A program made the translations under genes and the position numbers. The notes beneath the pieces were generated by a model, which saw nothing but the letters and a program-made list of their open reading frames with translations, was not told the DNA's origin and ran no database searches. A stretch of 64,000 nt of DNA. It comes from Paracyclopina nana (taxonomy: Eukaryota > Arthropoda > Copepoda > Cyclopoida > Cyclopettidae). Below, piece by piece: positions 46,401 to 56,113 of this stretch (position 1 is its first letter; each line of letters opens with the position of its first letter). The DNA is taken from the NCBI GenBank assembly GCA_019096065.1, contig JAGUCH010000007.1, positions 890,501 to 954,500 on the forward strand, read 5' to 3'.

Positions 46401-47508
46401 CATGAAGCATGAGTCTGACATTGGGCCAGAATTAATCCATGTCTACCAAGTGGAGAACAAGGGACCGAGTGACATTGAAGAGGCTCAAGTCTTCATCCTT
46501 TGGCCTTCATTCAGGCCCAACGGGGACCCTTTGCTGTACCTCACTTCTCAGCCCATTGTGGAGGGCATGGCCAAATGTGAGGTTGTTGAAGATGTCAATC
46601 CCTACCAAGTTCAAGTGGACAGGTATCACCACATGTTCAAGACCCTCAACAAGCCCATTGTGGTGTCCAGACCAGAGTTCTTTGACTATGTCAATGATGA
46701 GGACAAGCTTCATGGCAGCAATGGCCTCCATCAGATGAGGCCCAAGAGAGACTCTTATTCCAAGTTTGTGGAATTTTCCAGTGAGACCAAGTCAGAATTG
46801 GTCCTCTCTTCCATGACTTCCAAGAGAGACAGGGAACTTTTGGACCACTTGAACTGTGGACCCACCAAGTGCACACACATGGCTTGCACAGTGGGGCCAC
46901 TGAAGAAGAAAGAGTCTGTGGTGTTCAGGATCTACTCCAGACTGTGGTCCAACACTGTGTCAAGGCTGGCACATCACCAATATGAAATCTCCTCTAGACT
47001 GGTCTCAGTTGTCACCAAATTGCCTCATAATGTGGATCCAAGCTTTTTGGACATCAAAACTTACACAGGTATACATTAAGCAAGTATTTTTAATTGATCA
47101 TAAATATAATTTGATGCTTGAATTTCAGTCACATCCAAAGTGATCTCTCTTGGTGGAGACTTTCTTGAAGGTCGTTCCATACCCTTATGGATCTTGCTGT
47201 TGGCAGTATTAGCTGGCCTTGTCTTTTTGGCCATTTTAAGCCTTATTTTGTGGCACTTTGGCTTCTTCAGGAGGAGAAGAACCAGCAGGCAGTATGAAGA
47301 CCAGCAGCATATGCAAAATGGCAGTGTCATCCATTATCCTGAAGAGAAGCAGCCTTTGGCACATTCATCAGCAATCTCCAATGGCAGCTCCAGTTCCAAT
47401 GGAGCTTCTTCTGTGGCCAGAATTGCCAGTAATGGATTCTATCAGCGCCAAAGTAGACACAGTCTCACCTATCCGCATCACATGCAGCCAGGAGATGAAC
47501 TGTTGTGA
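34430..47508 (+). CDS. Integrin alpha subunit (no I domain; PS2/alpha-V-like)
   Basis: Fourteen exons: 34430-34614, 41593-41720, 42861-42955, 43075-43195, 43249-43310, 43492-43534, 43761-43936, 44495-44698, 44771-45102, 45210-45376, 45434-46026, 46085-46257, 46341-47068, 47129-47508. They total 3387 bp (1128 aa), in phase with GT-AG junctions. Residues 1-29 look like a signal peptide. A seven-bladed FG-GAP propeller follows, with Ca-binding loops DVNGDGLDD (about 302), DLDQDKYDD (about 365) and DLDSNGYPD (about 426); a fourth loop (GDFTGSGRADLAVG) is degenerate. No I domain is inserted. A furin-type RPKR (893-896) would split heavy and light chains. One transmembrane helix (about 1020-1044) precedes GFFRR, the beta-subunit clasp. 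The roughly 80-residue Ser/Asn-rich cytosolic tail is long for the family. Intron 1 is 7 kb and repeat-rich. The PS2-like subtype is a guess; the family is certain. Confidence 0.95.
35201..35422 (+). mobile_element. Tourist-like MITE, copy 1 (integrin intron 1)
   Basis: 222 bp with inverted ends GGGCCTGTTCACCTGC / GCAGGTGAACAGGGCC, flanked by a TAA duplication (35198-35200, 35423-35425). A 3-bp TWA target duplication and GGSCC-type ends fit PIF/Harbinger (Tourist) elements. No ORF. Confidence 0.85.
36340..36620. repeat. Degenerate TAACGGTTTTG repeats (integrin intron 1)
   Basis: About ten variants of TAACGGTTTTGTCAAAGGC spaced 25-45 bp. They start about 85 bp after a copy of the dispersed GTTCATCTA motif at 36239-36256. 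Confidence 0.65.
38276..38512. repeat. Six exact copies of TTTGAATTTCCCGCC (integrin intron 1)
   Basis: Copies lie at 38276-38290, 38329-38343, 38355-38369, 38381-38395, 38406-38420 and 38498-38512, all in one orientation, with variable AT-rich spacers. Each holds TTTCCCGCC, which matches the E2F/DP consensus TTTSSCGC. This could be a regulatory cluster or a decayed tandem repeat. Confidence 0.85.
40017..40238 (-). mobile_element. Tourist-like MITE, copy 2 (integrin intron 1)
   Basis: 222 bp, the reverse orientation of copy 1 at 35201-35422, with matching internal sequence as well as ends. It is flanked by TTA (40014-40016, 40239-40241). Equal length and clear TWA duplications confirm the element boundaries. 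Confidence 0.87.
40620..40905. repeat. Degenerate TTTAGCTTTAAAAAATCC repeats (integrin intron 1)
   Basis: About nine units of 21-26 bp with the shared core TTTTTAGCTTTAAAAAA. They lie between the inverted dispersed motifs at 40496-40513 and 41106-41127, directly before the hairpin at 40923. Confidence 0.65.
40923..41067. repeat. 145-bp imperfect hairpin (integrin intron 1)
   Basis: Arms 40923-40989 and 41001-41067 (67 nt each) pair with six mismatches and no gaps around an 11-nt loop. The first 29 bases from each end are perfectly complementary. It is longer than a usual animal pre-miRNA; a foldback MITE or a hairpin-siRNA source is more likely. No target duplication is obvious. Confidence 0.85.
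43575..44460. repeat. Inverted repeats flanking integrin exon 7
   Basis: About 43575-43735 (intron 6) is related to the reverse complement of about 44310-44460 (intron 7). Shared blocks include ACTTTTCATG with GCTGAAACAT/ACTGACACAT, GTACGCCTG, and TTTGTTTAC. Identity looks near 65-70%. The arms surround exon 7 (43761-43936), so the pre-mRNA could loop the exon out. The repeats might be one diverged mobile sequence inserted twice. Confidence 0.6.
46258..46340 (+). promoter_or_regulatory. Paired CACGTG palindromes in 83-bp integrin intron 12
   Basis: CCCACGTGGC (about 46273) and GCCACGTGGC (about 46305) flank TTTGTTTACA within one short intron. CACGTG is a bHLH E-box and TGTTTAC a forkhead core. 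A similar TTTGTTTACATT...CCACGTGGC arrangement occurs in exon 1 (34447-34482). Function is not shown; it could be a short dispersed repeat. Confidence 0.35.
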
Positions 47509-47662
47509 AATTTTGCATATGGAGCTTAAACATATTTAGCTGGTCATTAATTGCCTGGAAAAGTGCTTAATTTACTGATGGTGCTTCCTAGGCCTTTTAT
47601 CTCATTTGTCTGTGATACATAACTTTTGACTCTATGAATAATAATACAGTGCCATACTACAT

Positions 47663-47668
47663 AATAAA
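47663..47668 (+). terminator. Integrin alpha polyadenylation signal
   Basis: AATAAA 155 bases after the integrin stop and 70 bases before the next ATG. Confidence 0.55.
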
Positions 47669-47737
47669 TACAGTTGAAAGAACACTTGTAGTTCACATAG
47701 ATATTGAAAAAAAATGTCAAAACAAATGGTTTGAATT

Positions 47738-49292
47738 ATGTCTAGAATAGTAGTAAGGGCTGTTTCAGTCTTTACCATCTTCTCACTTGGTTTGGTATTT
47801 TTCAAGAAGCTTATTGATTCTGATGTTATCAACTATTTGTATCATTCTCAAGAAGAAGAGTTTGGTTACAAATACAAACCACATCAAATGTATTCAGTAT
47901 TTAATGCATCAAGCAAAGAAAGTGACATTATCATCAAGGATTTTCAAAGCAAAGACAATGTTTCTGAGAGGGTAAAATACATTTATTATGTCACTGCTAA
48001 TCCCAAAGATGTTGGGAAAAGAGCTGTGTTGCAAAATGAGGGATTCTTCAGACAAAGTAAGACAATCATATATGACTCATGATATTCTAAAAAATATGCT
48101 TTATAGGGTGTGGACTGCCATGCTTGATGACCAATGACAAAGATTTTTTAGGTTCAGGCAACATAGACCAATTTGATGCACTCATATTCAAAATTAGGTT
48201 CTTTAGAACTGATCAAAAAGGTATTAATAATTTTGACCCAATTGCAAGGCTACATAAAAAGTCTTTAAAACAGCCAGACTGGTGGTGCCTGAAAAAAGAA
48301 GTCCTCATCAACGATACATTTTGAGCACTCATGAATCTCCAAGACAAGATCTCATTCCACGTTTTGTCAACTTAAATTACTTGTCAAAGTAACACCAATC
48401 TTTCAATAGTTAACTTAACCAATTAAGTTTCATTTTGAGGAATTTTTACAATTGGACGCTGAACTTTCGAAAGGATAGTGACATAATTGAATCATATGGA
48501 CCTTTCCTGGCTAAAGTTGATGAACCTCCTCCATTCCAAACCTACAAGTCTGTCCGCCTTCCAACAGGAATACCAAAAGATACGTAAGTCAACATCATGC
48601 TTTGATTGATCCTGTCTAATAACTTTATTTTGGCATGTAGAAACATCAAGTCCAAGATGGTGTTTTGGACTGTTTCACATTGTAAAACTATCAACTTACG
48701 AGAAGTGTATGTAGAGAAGCTAAGGCAATACATGGATGTTGATGTATTCGGTTCATGCTCCGGAGTTGAATGCTCAAGACAAGCAACAACAAGCTGCTTT
48801 AAAAACGAAGGCCTCCAGTATTGGTTTTACTTGTCATTTGAAAACAGCAACTGCCATGACTACATCACTGAGAAACTTTGGAGAATTTTAGACTTGCCTA
48901 TTGTGCCTATTGTCATGGGTGGTGGCAACTACACAAGAGATGCTCCACCACATTCCGTGATTGATGTCAACGATTTCCAATCAGTGAAAGAACTTGCTGA
49001 GTACCTATTTTGGCTTACAGAAAATACAGTGAGACAATACTGAGCAGTATCGCAAAACATTTCAAATACCTTGATTTCCCAGGCTGAATATTTGAAATAC
49101 TTTGAATGGAAGAAAAGTTACGTTCTCTACTATCAAGAGCCTTTGTGTGTAGTGTGTCAAAAGCTTCATGATCCACATGAGCCCATCAAAGTGTACCCAG
49201 ACATGGAGAAGTGGTTCTACTTTGACCAAAATGGACATCATCTGTGCACAAATGGCTCTGAAAGGGCCTACTTTCAGTCAATGTTTGACTAA
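47738..49292 (+). CDS. Alpha-1,3-fucosyltransferase A (GT10 family)
   Basis: Exons 47738-48056, 48107-48220, 48274-48388, 48440-48583, 48641-49028 and 49083-49292 total 1290 bp (429 aa). Introns are 45-57 bp with GT-AG ends. The protein is a type II Golgi membrane enzyme: a short N-tail, a signal anchor (about residues 5-22), a stem, then the catalytic domain. Recognisable GT10 features are NWT.NFR.DSDI..SYG in exon 4 and the GDP-fucose motif FYLSFENSNCHDYITEKLW (293-311). It would transfer fucose from GDP-Fuc to N-acetylglucosamine of glycans in an alpha-1,3 linkage; exact acceptor unknown. The ATG lies 229 bp after the integrin stop on the same strand. A 7-codon upstream ORF (47714-47734) ends 3 bases before it. 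Paralogue of 54352-55999. Confidence 0.93.
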
Positions 49293-49878
49293 CAGGAAAT
49301 GAATCTGGTCTAAATGGAGCACAGTTATTTTTATTTTGTAGTGAGTGCATGGTGGTATAGTGTATATTGATAAAATATCAGGTATACAGAGAGATGCATG
49401 CATGTGTGTAGCTTCCTTTAGGACACCAGGCTGAATTGCTATGTATGCTTGATTGCATTTCAGCTAAGTAGCAAAGCAGGACAGTTCAGCTGGGAATTGC
49501 TCTCAATTCATTGCCAGCCTTATTACTAACCAGACATGAAATAAATGGTGGTAAGATATTATTAATGACTCACTATCTTAGCCTGGCAATTAACCAGGAT
49601 TAACACTCTTTTCATCATTATATCCAAGTCTGGATATTTCAGAAATATTATAAACTTTTATACAGGAATTATATGAAAAATGATTCAGTGCTGCCATCTA
49701 GTGGACTGAAATTCACCTTTTCTAATTGACCTTTTTTACACTTTTCTGTGTATCAGGAATGGCATTAAGGTGCTACAAAAGTGGAGTGACGTCAAAATTC
49801 TTAGAAGGAAAGCAGCCTTTTTGGCCTTACCTGTGCCAGCCTTGGTTTAGTTCCCTGTTGGCCTTCAAAGGACACTGA

Positions 49879-50617
<739 letters not shown>

Positions 50618-50653
50618 ATCTTTTATTTTTTGTGGGAAAATCAGAAAATATTT

Positions 50654-50659
50654 AATAAA
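50654..50659 (+). terminator. ZC2HC1-like polyadenylation signal
   Basis: AATAAA 36 bases after the stop codon. Confidence 0.65.
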
Positions 50660-50775
50660 TCAGTAGAAAACATTAAGATTAGCATCTTTCTACGAAATTG
50701 GCAGGAAATAATCCACGATTGCCTTGGACATCATCACCAATCCACCAATTTTCATCATACTTAAAAATCAAGGTT

Positions 50776-50781
50776 TTTATT
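50776..50781 (-). terminator. Cortactin polyadenylation signal
   Basis: TTTATT on the plus strand (AATAAA on the minus strand), 94 bases past the cortactin stop. Confidence 0.6.
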
Positions 50782-50874
50782 ATTAGTAATGCATGATCTA
50801 AGTTAAAAAACATTGCTACATTAATAAGTTATCACGTCACTCTGGAATACACTAATTAGGACAAAAGCAGGACA

Positions 50875-53246
50875 TTATTTGCAAATTTGTACATAGTTTG
50901 CTGGAAAAAGGCCAAACTTGCCATGACACTCCCCGAGCCACCATCCATCGTCAACCTTAAAACAAGATATGACACAAGTAAGACACAAACAAAGCCCATA
51001 TCATTTGACAGGTGGAAACAATTAGCAGCAGCACTTACCATTTCGATATTTGTTATCACATCATTGGGATCGAAGGAAATCTCATCCTCAGCCGCAGCTT
51101 GGTAGTCATATAAAGCTATGGCAGATACTCCGCCTTCTTCTTCGTCCTCTGGAGGAAGATCATAGCGGTCTCCGGATTGAATGGAAGCCTTTTTCGCAGC
51201 CTCTTCTTCTTGCTGTTGCTTCAGCCTTAAATTTTCTTGCCTCGCCCATTCCTCTTCTTGTTCGAGTTTGGCATTTTCTTCTTCGATTTGTCGTCGCTTG
51301 CGCTCGTCTTCAATTCGTCGCTTTTCCTCCTCTTGACGTTTCCGGATTTCTTCTTGGCGTTTACGCTCTTCTTCTTGACGTTTACGCTCTTCCTCTTGAC
51401 GTTTACGCTCTTCTCCTAGTCGTTTACGCTCTTCCTCTTGACGTTCAAGGAGCTCCTCTTGCTTTTTGTTGTCTTCTTCAATCCTTAAACGCTCCTCTTC
51501 TTGTCTTTTATGGCTCTCTTTCTGCCTTAAACGCTCCTCTTCTTGCCTTTTACGCTCCTCTTCTTGCCTTAAACGCTCCTCTTCTTGCATTAAACGCTCC
51601 TCCTCTTGTCTTTTACGCTCCATCTCTTCCTCATTGGCACGCTAAAATGAACAAATTGAAAATACAGAATTAGATGACATTTTAAGCTTGGACCAACCCT
51701 AAACTTCTCCTCTTCGGCTCGCTGCCTTCGCTCCATTTCCTCAGCTTCCTCTTTCTCCTTTTTGGCCCTTTCTTCGTCATGTTTTTTCTCATTCATCTCT
51801 AGCTCAGCCTTTCGCTTTTCCTCTTTTCTCTCAGCTTCTTCTCTGTCTCTCTTGTCTTTTTCTTCCCGTCTCTTTCTTTCTTCTTCGGCCTTTTTCTTGG
51901 CTTCTTCCTCGCTTGCTTTGGCCATGTTTTCGAAGCGAGCCCTGAGGTTGCCAGCATTCTTGACAGGTACATCAGGCTTGGTTTTCTGGTAGTTGGTGCC
52001 AATTTTCTCTGGCTCATCGTCATAGCCCAGGGCTGTTTTGTCCTTGCGGTCAGCTTGAACACCGAATTTGCCACCAAATCCAACTGAGTAGTCTTTTTGG
52101 CTGTCATGTTTGTTCAGAGCTTCGTGATGCTCCCAACCCACTGCTGATTTGTCCACCCTGTCAGTCTGAACTCCATACTGACCACCAAAGCCAGTTTTGT
52201 AATCTAGACAAAAAAAGTAAAAAAACCCCTGAATATTCTTTTTATTTTGCAAAAATGCTCTTACCTTTTTGTGACTCATGCTTCTCAACTTTCTCCACAT
52301 GATCCCAGCCAAGTGCAGACTTGTCGACTCGATCATTCTGCACTCCAAACTTGCCACCAAATCCAGCATTGTAATCTGTGAAGAAAAGCATGTGAATGAA
52401 TTTTCAATTTGGATGACATCAGCGGTGTACCTTTTTGAGAGACATGTTTCTCCACTTTTTCTACGTGATCCCAACCCAGTGCTGATTTGTCAACTCGGTC
52501 GCTTTGGACACCAAACTTGCCACCGAATCCTGTCTTGTAGTCTTTCTGTGACTCATGTTTCTCCACTTTTTCCACATGATCCCATCCAACTGCAGACTTG
52601 TCCAATCTGTCAGTTTGCACTCCATACTTTCCTCCAAATCCAGAAGCATAGTCTTTTTGGCTAGCATGCTTCACTAGGCTAGCTTGGTAGTCATGTCCAA
52701 CTGCAGACTTGTCCATACGATCAGTTTCCACACCGAACTTGCCTCCATAGCCTCTGGAGTTGTTTTCTTGGGCAGTCTTTTTCCTCACCTGCTCATCAGC
52801 TTCTTGCTTGATCTCATCTCTGAATTTGTCCATGCTAAAAAAATCATCAAAAATCAAACGAGATCTAATGAAATATGGACTTTGAGAAATGCTCTCCTTA
52901 GCTTTAAACTGTCAATTTCAAGATTTCAATCATGGATCATTTCCAGGATATTTGATTTAAATGTATTATTTTGCCAAAAATACTTTTTGTGACTAAAACC
53001 AGATTTCTCGTGAAATCGATTGACTTAAAATGAAATTGAATAGAAAAAAAAGTGAAGCCAGGTGAGATAAGCTTACTCAATAGCACCGGTGTCTCGAGCT
53101 CCACCCCATCTTTGCTGCTCTTCTGACATTTCATTGATGAAGTCTGGCTCAGTTTCCCAGTCATCATCATCATTGTTGGCCAAGGTTGGGATCACAACTT
53201 TGTTATTTGCACTAGTGGAAGCCCCGTTCTTGTTTGCACGCCACAT
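50875..53246 (-). CDS. CTTN: Cortactin (Src substrate, Arp2/3 and F-actin binding)
   Basis: Coding exons in gene order: 53246-53077, 52834-52431, 52375-52265, 52203-51698, 51641-51039, 50955-50875; 1875 bp, 624 aa. The start MWRANKNG matches the family start; an in-frame upstream extension lacks support. An acidic NDDDDW (residues 25-30) is the Arp2/3-binding DDW motif. Five 37-residue cortactin repeats plus a half repeat run from about 84 to 290 ([19 protein letters not shown]), and one exon is exactly one repeat (111 bp). A very charged helical stretch rich in KRQEEER follows, and the C-terminus is an SH3 domain (ALYDY...[21 protein letters not shown]). It stabilises branched actin and links it to proline-rich partners. 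Compared with vertebrate cortactin, the helix is expanded and the Pro/Tyr-rich segment short. Confidence 0.96.
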
Positions 53247-53249
53247 TTT

Positions 53250-54351
53250 GACGGAAAAATGCTCGGTGAAAGTTGTTCGCTTTTTCAAAAGTTTGTTATC
53301 ATTTCGAGGTGAAGCGTGACAGACCGATTCAAGACGATCCCACGACCCAGCCTCAAATTTTTCAAAATAAGTCAATTGCAGGTAAAAATTCGTGAGAACT
53401 TTGAGTTTTTGAATTTAATCAAGAGTTTTAGATCTTTTTCAAGGTATATTCAAAGGTAAGAGGGTCTATTTTTATTAAATGAACTTTTTATTTCGCCTTA
53501 GAAAAGATATATCGGGTTTGTCAAACTGAGAGCGCTCAGCTTTTGAAAATCCTCGAAAATCAGAAGAATCATGAATTCAATCCGAGATCAACCTAATTCA
53601 GAGTAGATTCAATATGGAAGGAATTGCGAATTTTTGGGTTTTGCAGTTGTGCTCGCAATAAACAAATTCCCTATGCTGACTTCTTCATGGATTTGAGTTC
53701 AACGTCATAAATAAGGTAAGTGAATTAGATTTGTGCTACGCAATTGATTATTCTTTTCAACTGAATGAGTGAAAGAGCCACTAATTAGTTAATAATCTAC
53801 TATGTTCCTAACTTTTATCTTGCAACAATTGCAATTGAATCATATTTTTAGGAAAACATGTGAAAAGGATTTTTTAATGAATTAAAATGTGGAAGTGGCA
53901 ATAATTTAAGTGTGTATCATAAAAGACTGATTCAGTCATTTTTGAAAAATCTTTGGCTGAAATCAATGGGCCTGCAAGCTTGAGTAAAAAGTATCTTGCA
54001 TAAGATCAATTTGAAATTTTAAAAGATATTATCAATTGCCATTATTGAAATGGGTAAAATGTAATGCAATTTAGCTTTGTGAACATTAACATCATAAACA
54101 AGAAATACTTAGGAATTCCTTATATGCCTTATTTTTTCGGCTGTTCTTATTGAGTGCGTTTATAAGTAGCAATGGAAAAGCGGGCCAAGAATAATGTTGA
54201 AGAAGTTAGACATGTTTTTTCGAAAATGTGTATTGGTAGGCTATTATATGAAAAAGACAGATGTTGCTGAACATGTAGAGATGAGCTGCATGACGTGGTT
54301 TTTTAGCCCTGTTTGCAATGACACAAGTGCAAGAAAGTGTCTGACTACAAC
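53250..54351. promoter_or_regulatory. Shared upstream region of cortactin (-) and fucosyltransferase B (+)
   Basis: The two genes are divergent with about 1.1 kb between start codons. The cortactin 5' UTR probably covers 53247 to about 53400. No TATA box or known operator could be fixed with confidence, and no ORF is seen. Confidence 0.4.
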
Positions 54352-55999
54352 ATGGGATTGCTGAATGGCATTGTAAGCAAATTATGTGGTTTGTGCAAGG
54401 CTTTTGGGCTCAGAGAAGTTGTGGCAGTGATGGTGATTGCCAATATTTTCATTTTCATGGCTAAAACCATGCCCCACAATGAAAGCAGAAGAGCTTACAA
54501 GCCAAGGTTTATGGTGAAGCCAAAGTTGAGCTCAAATCCCAAGACCACTACTGAATTGATAGAAGTTAATCAAGAGGATCAACCAGCTAATGAAGAGTTT
54601 CCTTTGTTTGATCAAGATCTACCAAAAAGTGACATAGAAGCCATTGATCCAGACACTAAAGTAATTTATTTTGTCACCAATGAGGCTAAGTGTACTGGAA
54701 AAAGAGGTGTCATGCAAAATAGAGAATTCTTCATGAAGAGTTAAGTAATTTTAATTGTATTTGCTCTCTACTCTATCATTCTTAACTTGCAGAGTGCCAT
54801 GTTCCATGCATAGTCACCAATGATAAGTATTACCTTGGAGAAGGAAACATAGACAAATTTGATGCGCTCATATTCAAAATTAGATTTTTTAAAACTGACC
54901 TTAAAGGTAAATTGTAAAACTTATTGTTCCTTTGATGCAAACATAAAGGCTTGGTGTTCAGCTAGAATGGCAGTGCCTGAGAAAAGAAGTCCTCATCAGA
55001 GATATATTCTCAACACTCATGAATCGTCAAGAGCAGAAAATATCCCACCCTTCGTCAATCCTAACTACATGTCCATGTAGAGTAGATATAATTTGGTCCA
55101 TATCATACTTCAAAACTACATTTTAGTGATTTCTACAACTGGACATGGAACTTTCGGATGGATAGTGACATTATCGAATCTTATGGGCCCTTCTTGGGAA
55201 AAGTGAATGAACCTCCTCCTCTGAAGCACTTTGTTAATGTTCAAAGCCCCAGAGGAATCATCACTCATACGTAATGCTTCTAAATCAGTTTCATTAGAAT
55301 TTGAGCTTTAAATAGATCACAAATAGTAAGATGAAATCCAAGATGGTATTCTGGGCTGTGTCTCACTGTAAAACTGACAACTATCGTGAAGTGTATGTTC
55401 GAAAGCTCCAGGAATATGTGGAAGTTGATATATTTGGGGAATGCTCTGGTGTTGAATGTCCGAGAAAACTGAAAGAAAGCTGCTTTGCCAGTCAAGGCGG
55501 ACACTATTGGTTTTACTTGTCTTTTGAAAACAGCAACTGCCCTGACTACATCACTGAGAAGCTTTGGAGAATTTTAGACTCCCCTATATTGCCTATTGTA
55601 ATGGGTGGTGGAAACTACACAAGAGATGCTCCACCACACTCTGTGATAGATGTACGGGACTTTCCTAGCGTAAAAAAACTTGCAAACTACCTTATCTACC
55701 TAACAAAGCATCCAGTAAGTAGAGTGTCCTGAATATTTTTGACATTTCACTTTCAAAGGCTTCCTTAGGAGGAGTATTTGAAATACTTTGAATGGAAGAA
55801 AGACCATCTCTTATACTACACTGATCCACATTGCACAATGTGCCAAAAACTTCATGACCCACATGAGCCCATTAAAATGTACACAAATATGACTGATTGG
55901 TTCTATTATGGGAGAGATGGAAAGCTGTTGTGTACTGATGGGTCTGAAAGGGCCTACTTCAAATCCATGTGGTCAAATGAAACTTCATCAGGCATGTGA
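54352..55999 (+). CDS. Alpha-1,3-fucosyltransferase B (GT10 family)
   Basis: Exons 54352-54739, 54793-54906, 54962-55076, 55127-55270, 55327-55714 and 55769-55999 total 1380 bp (459 aa). The start is the ATG at 54352; an upstream GTG in frame is ignored. Exons 2-5 are 114, 115, 144 and 388 bp, identical in length to gene A, which shows common descent. The signal anchor (about residues 23-40) is preceded by a longer N-tail, and the stem is acidic and more divergent than the catalytic part. GT10 motifs are conserved (NWTWNFRMDSDIIESYG; FYLSFENSNCPDYITEKLW at about 316-334). The expected reaction is as for gene A. The donor of exon 3 (GTAGAG at 55077) was chosen because it keeps phase and matches gene A. 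The stop is only 114 bp from the convergent cotransporter stop. Confidence 0.92.
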
Positions 56000-56113
56000 C
56001 AATATTGGGCTGAGACACTATTTATTGATGAGCATATGATGATGATCAATGAAATATATGATGATGAAGTAGAGATTATAAAGTATATAAAAATTATGTA
56101 ATTTAAAAAAGTA

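Noticed and set aside
53077..53375. Upstream in-frame start for cortactin at 53375
   Set aside because: The family start MW.A is present at 53246; the extra residues look like translated 5' UTR.
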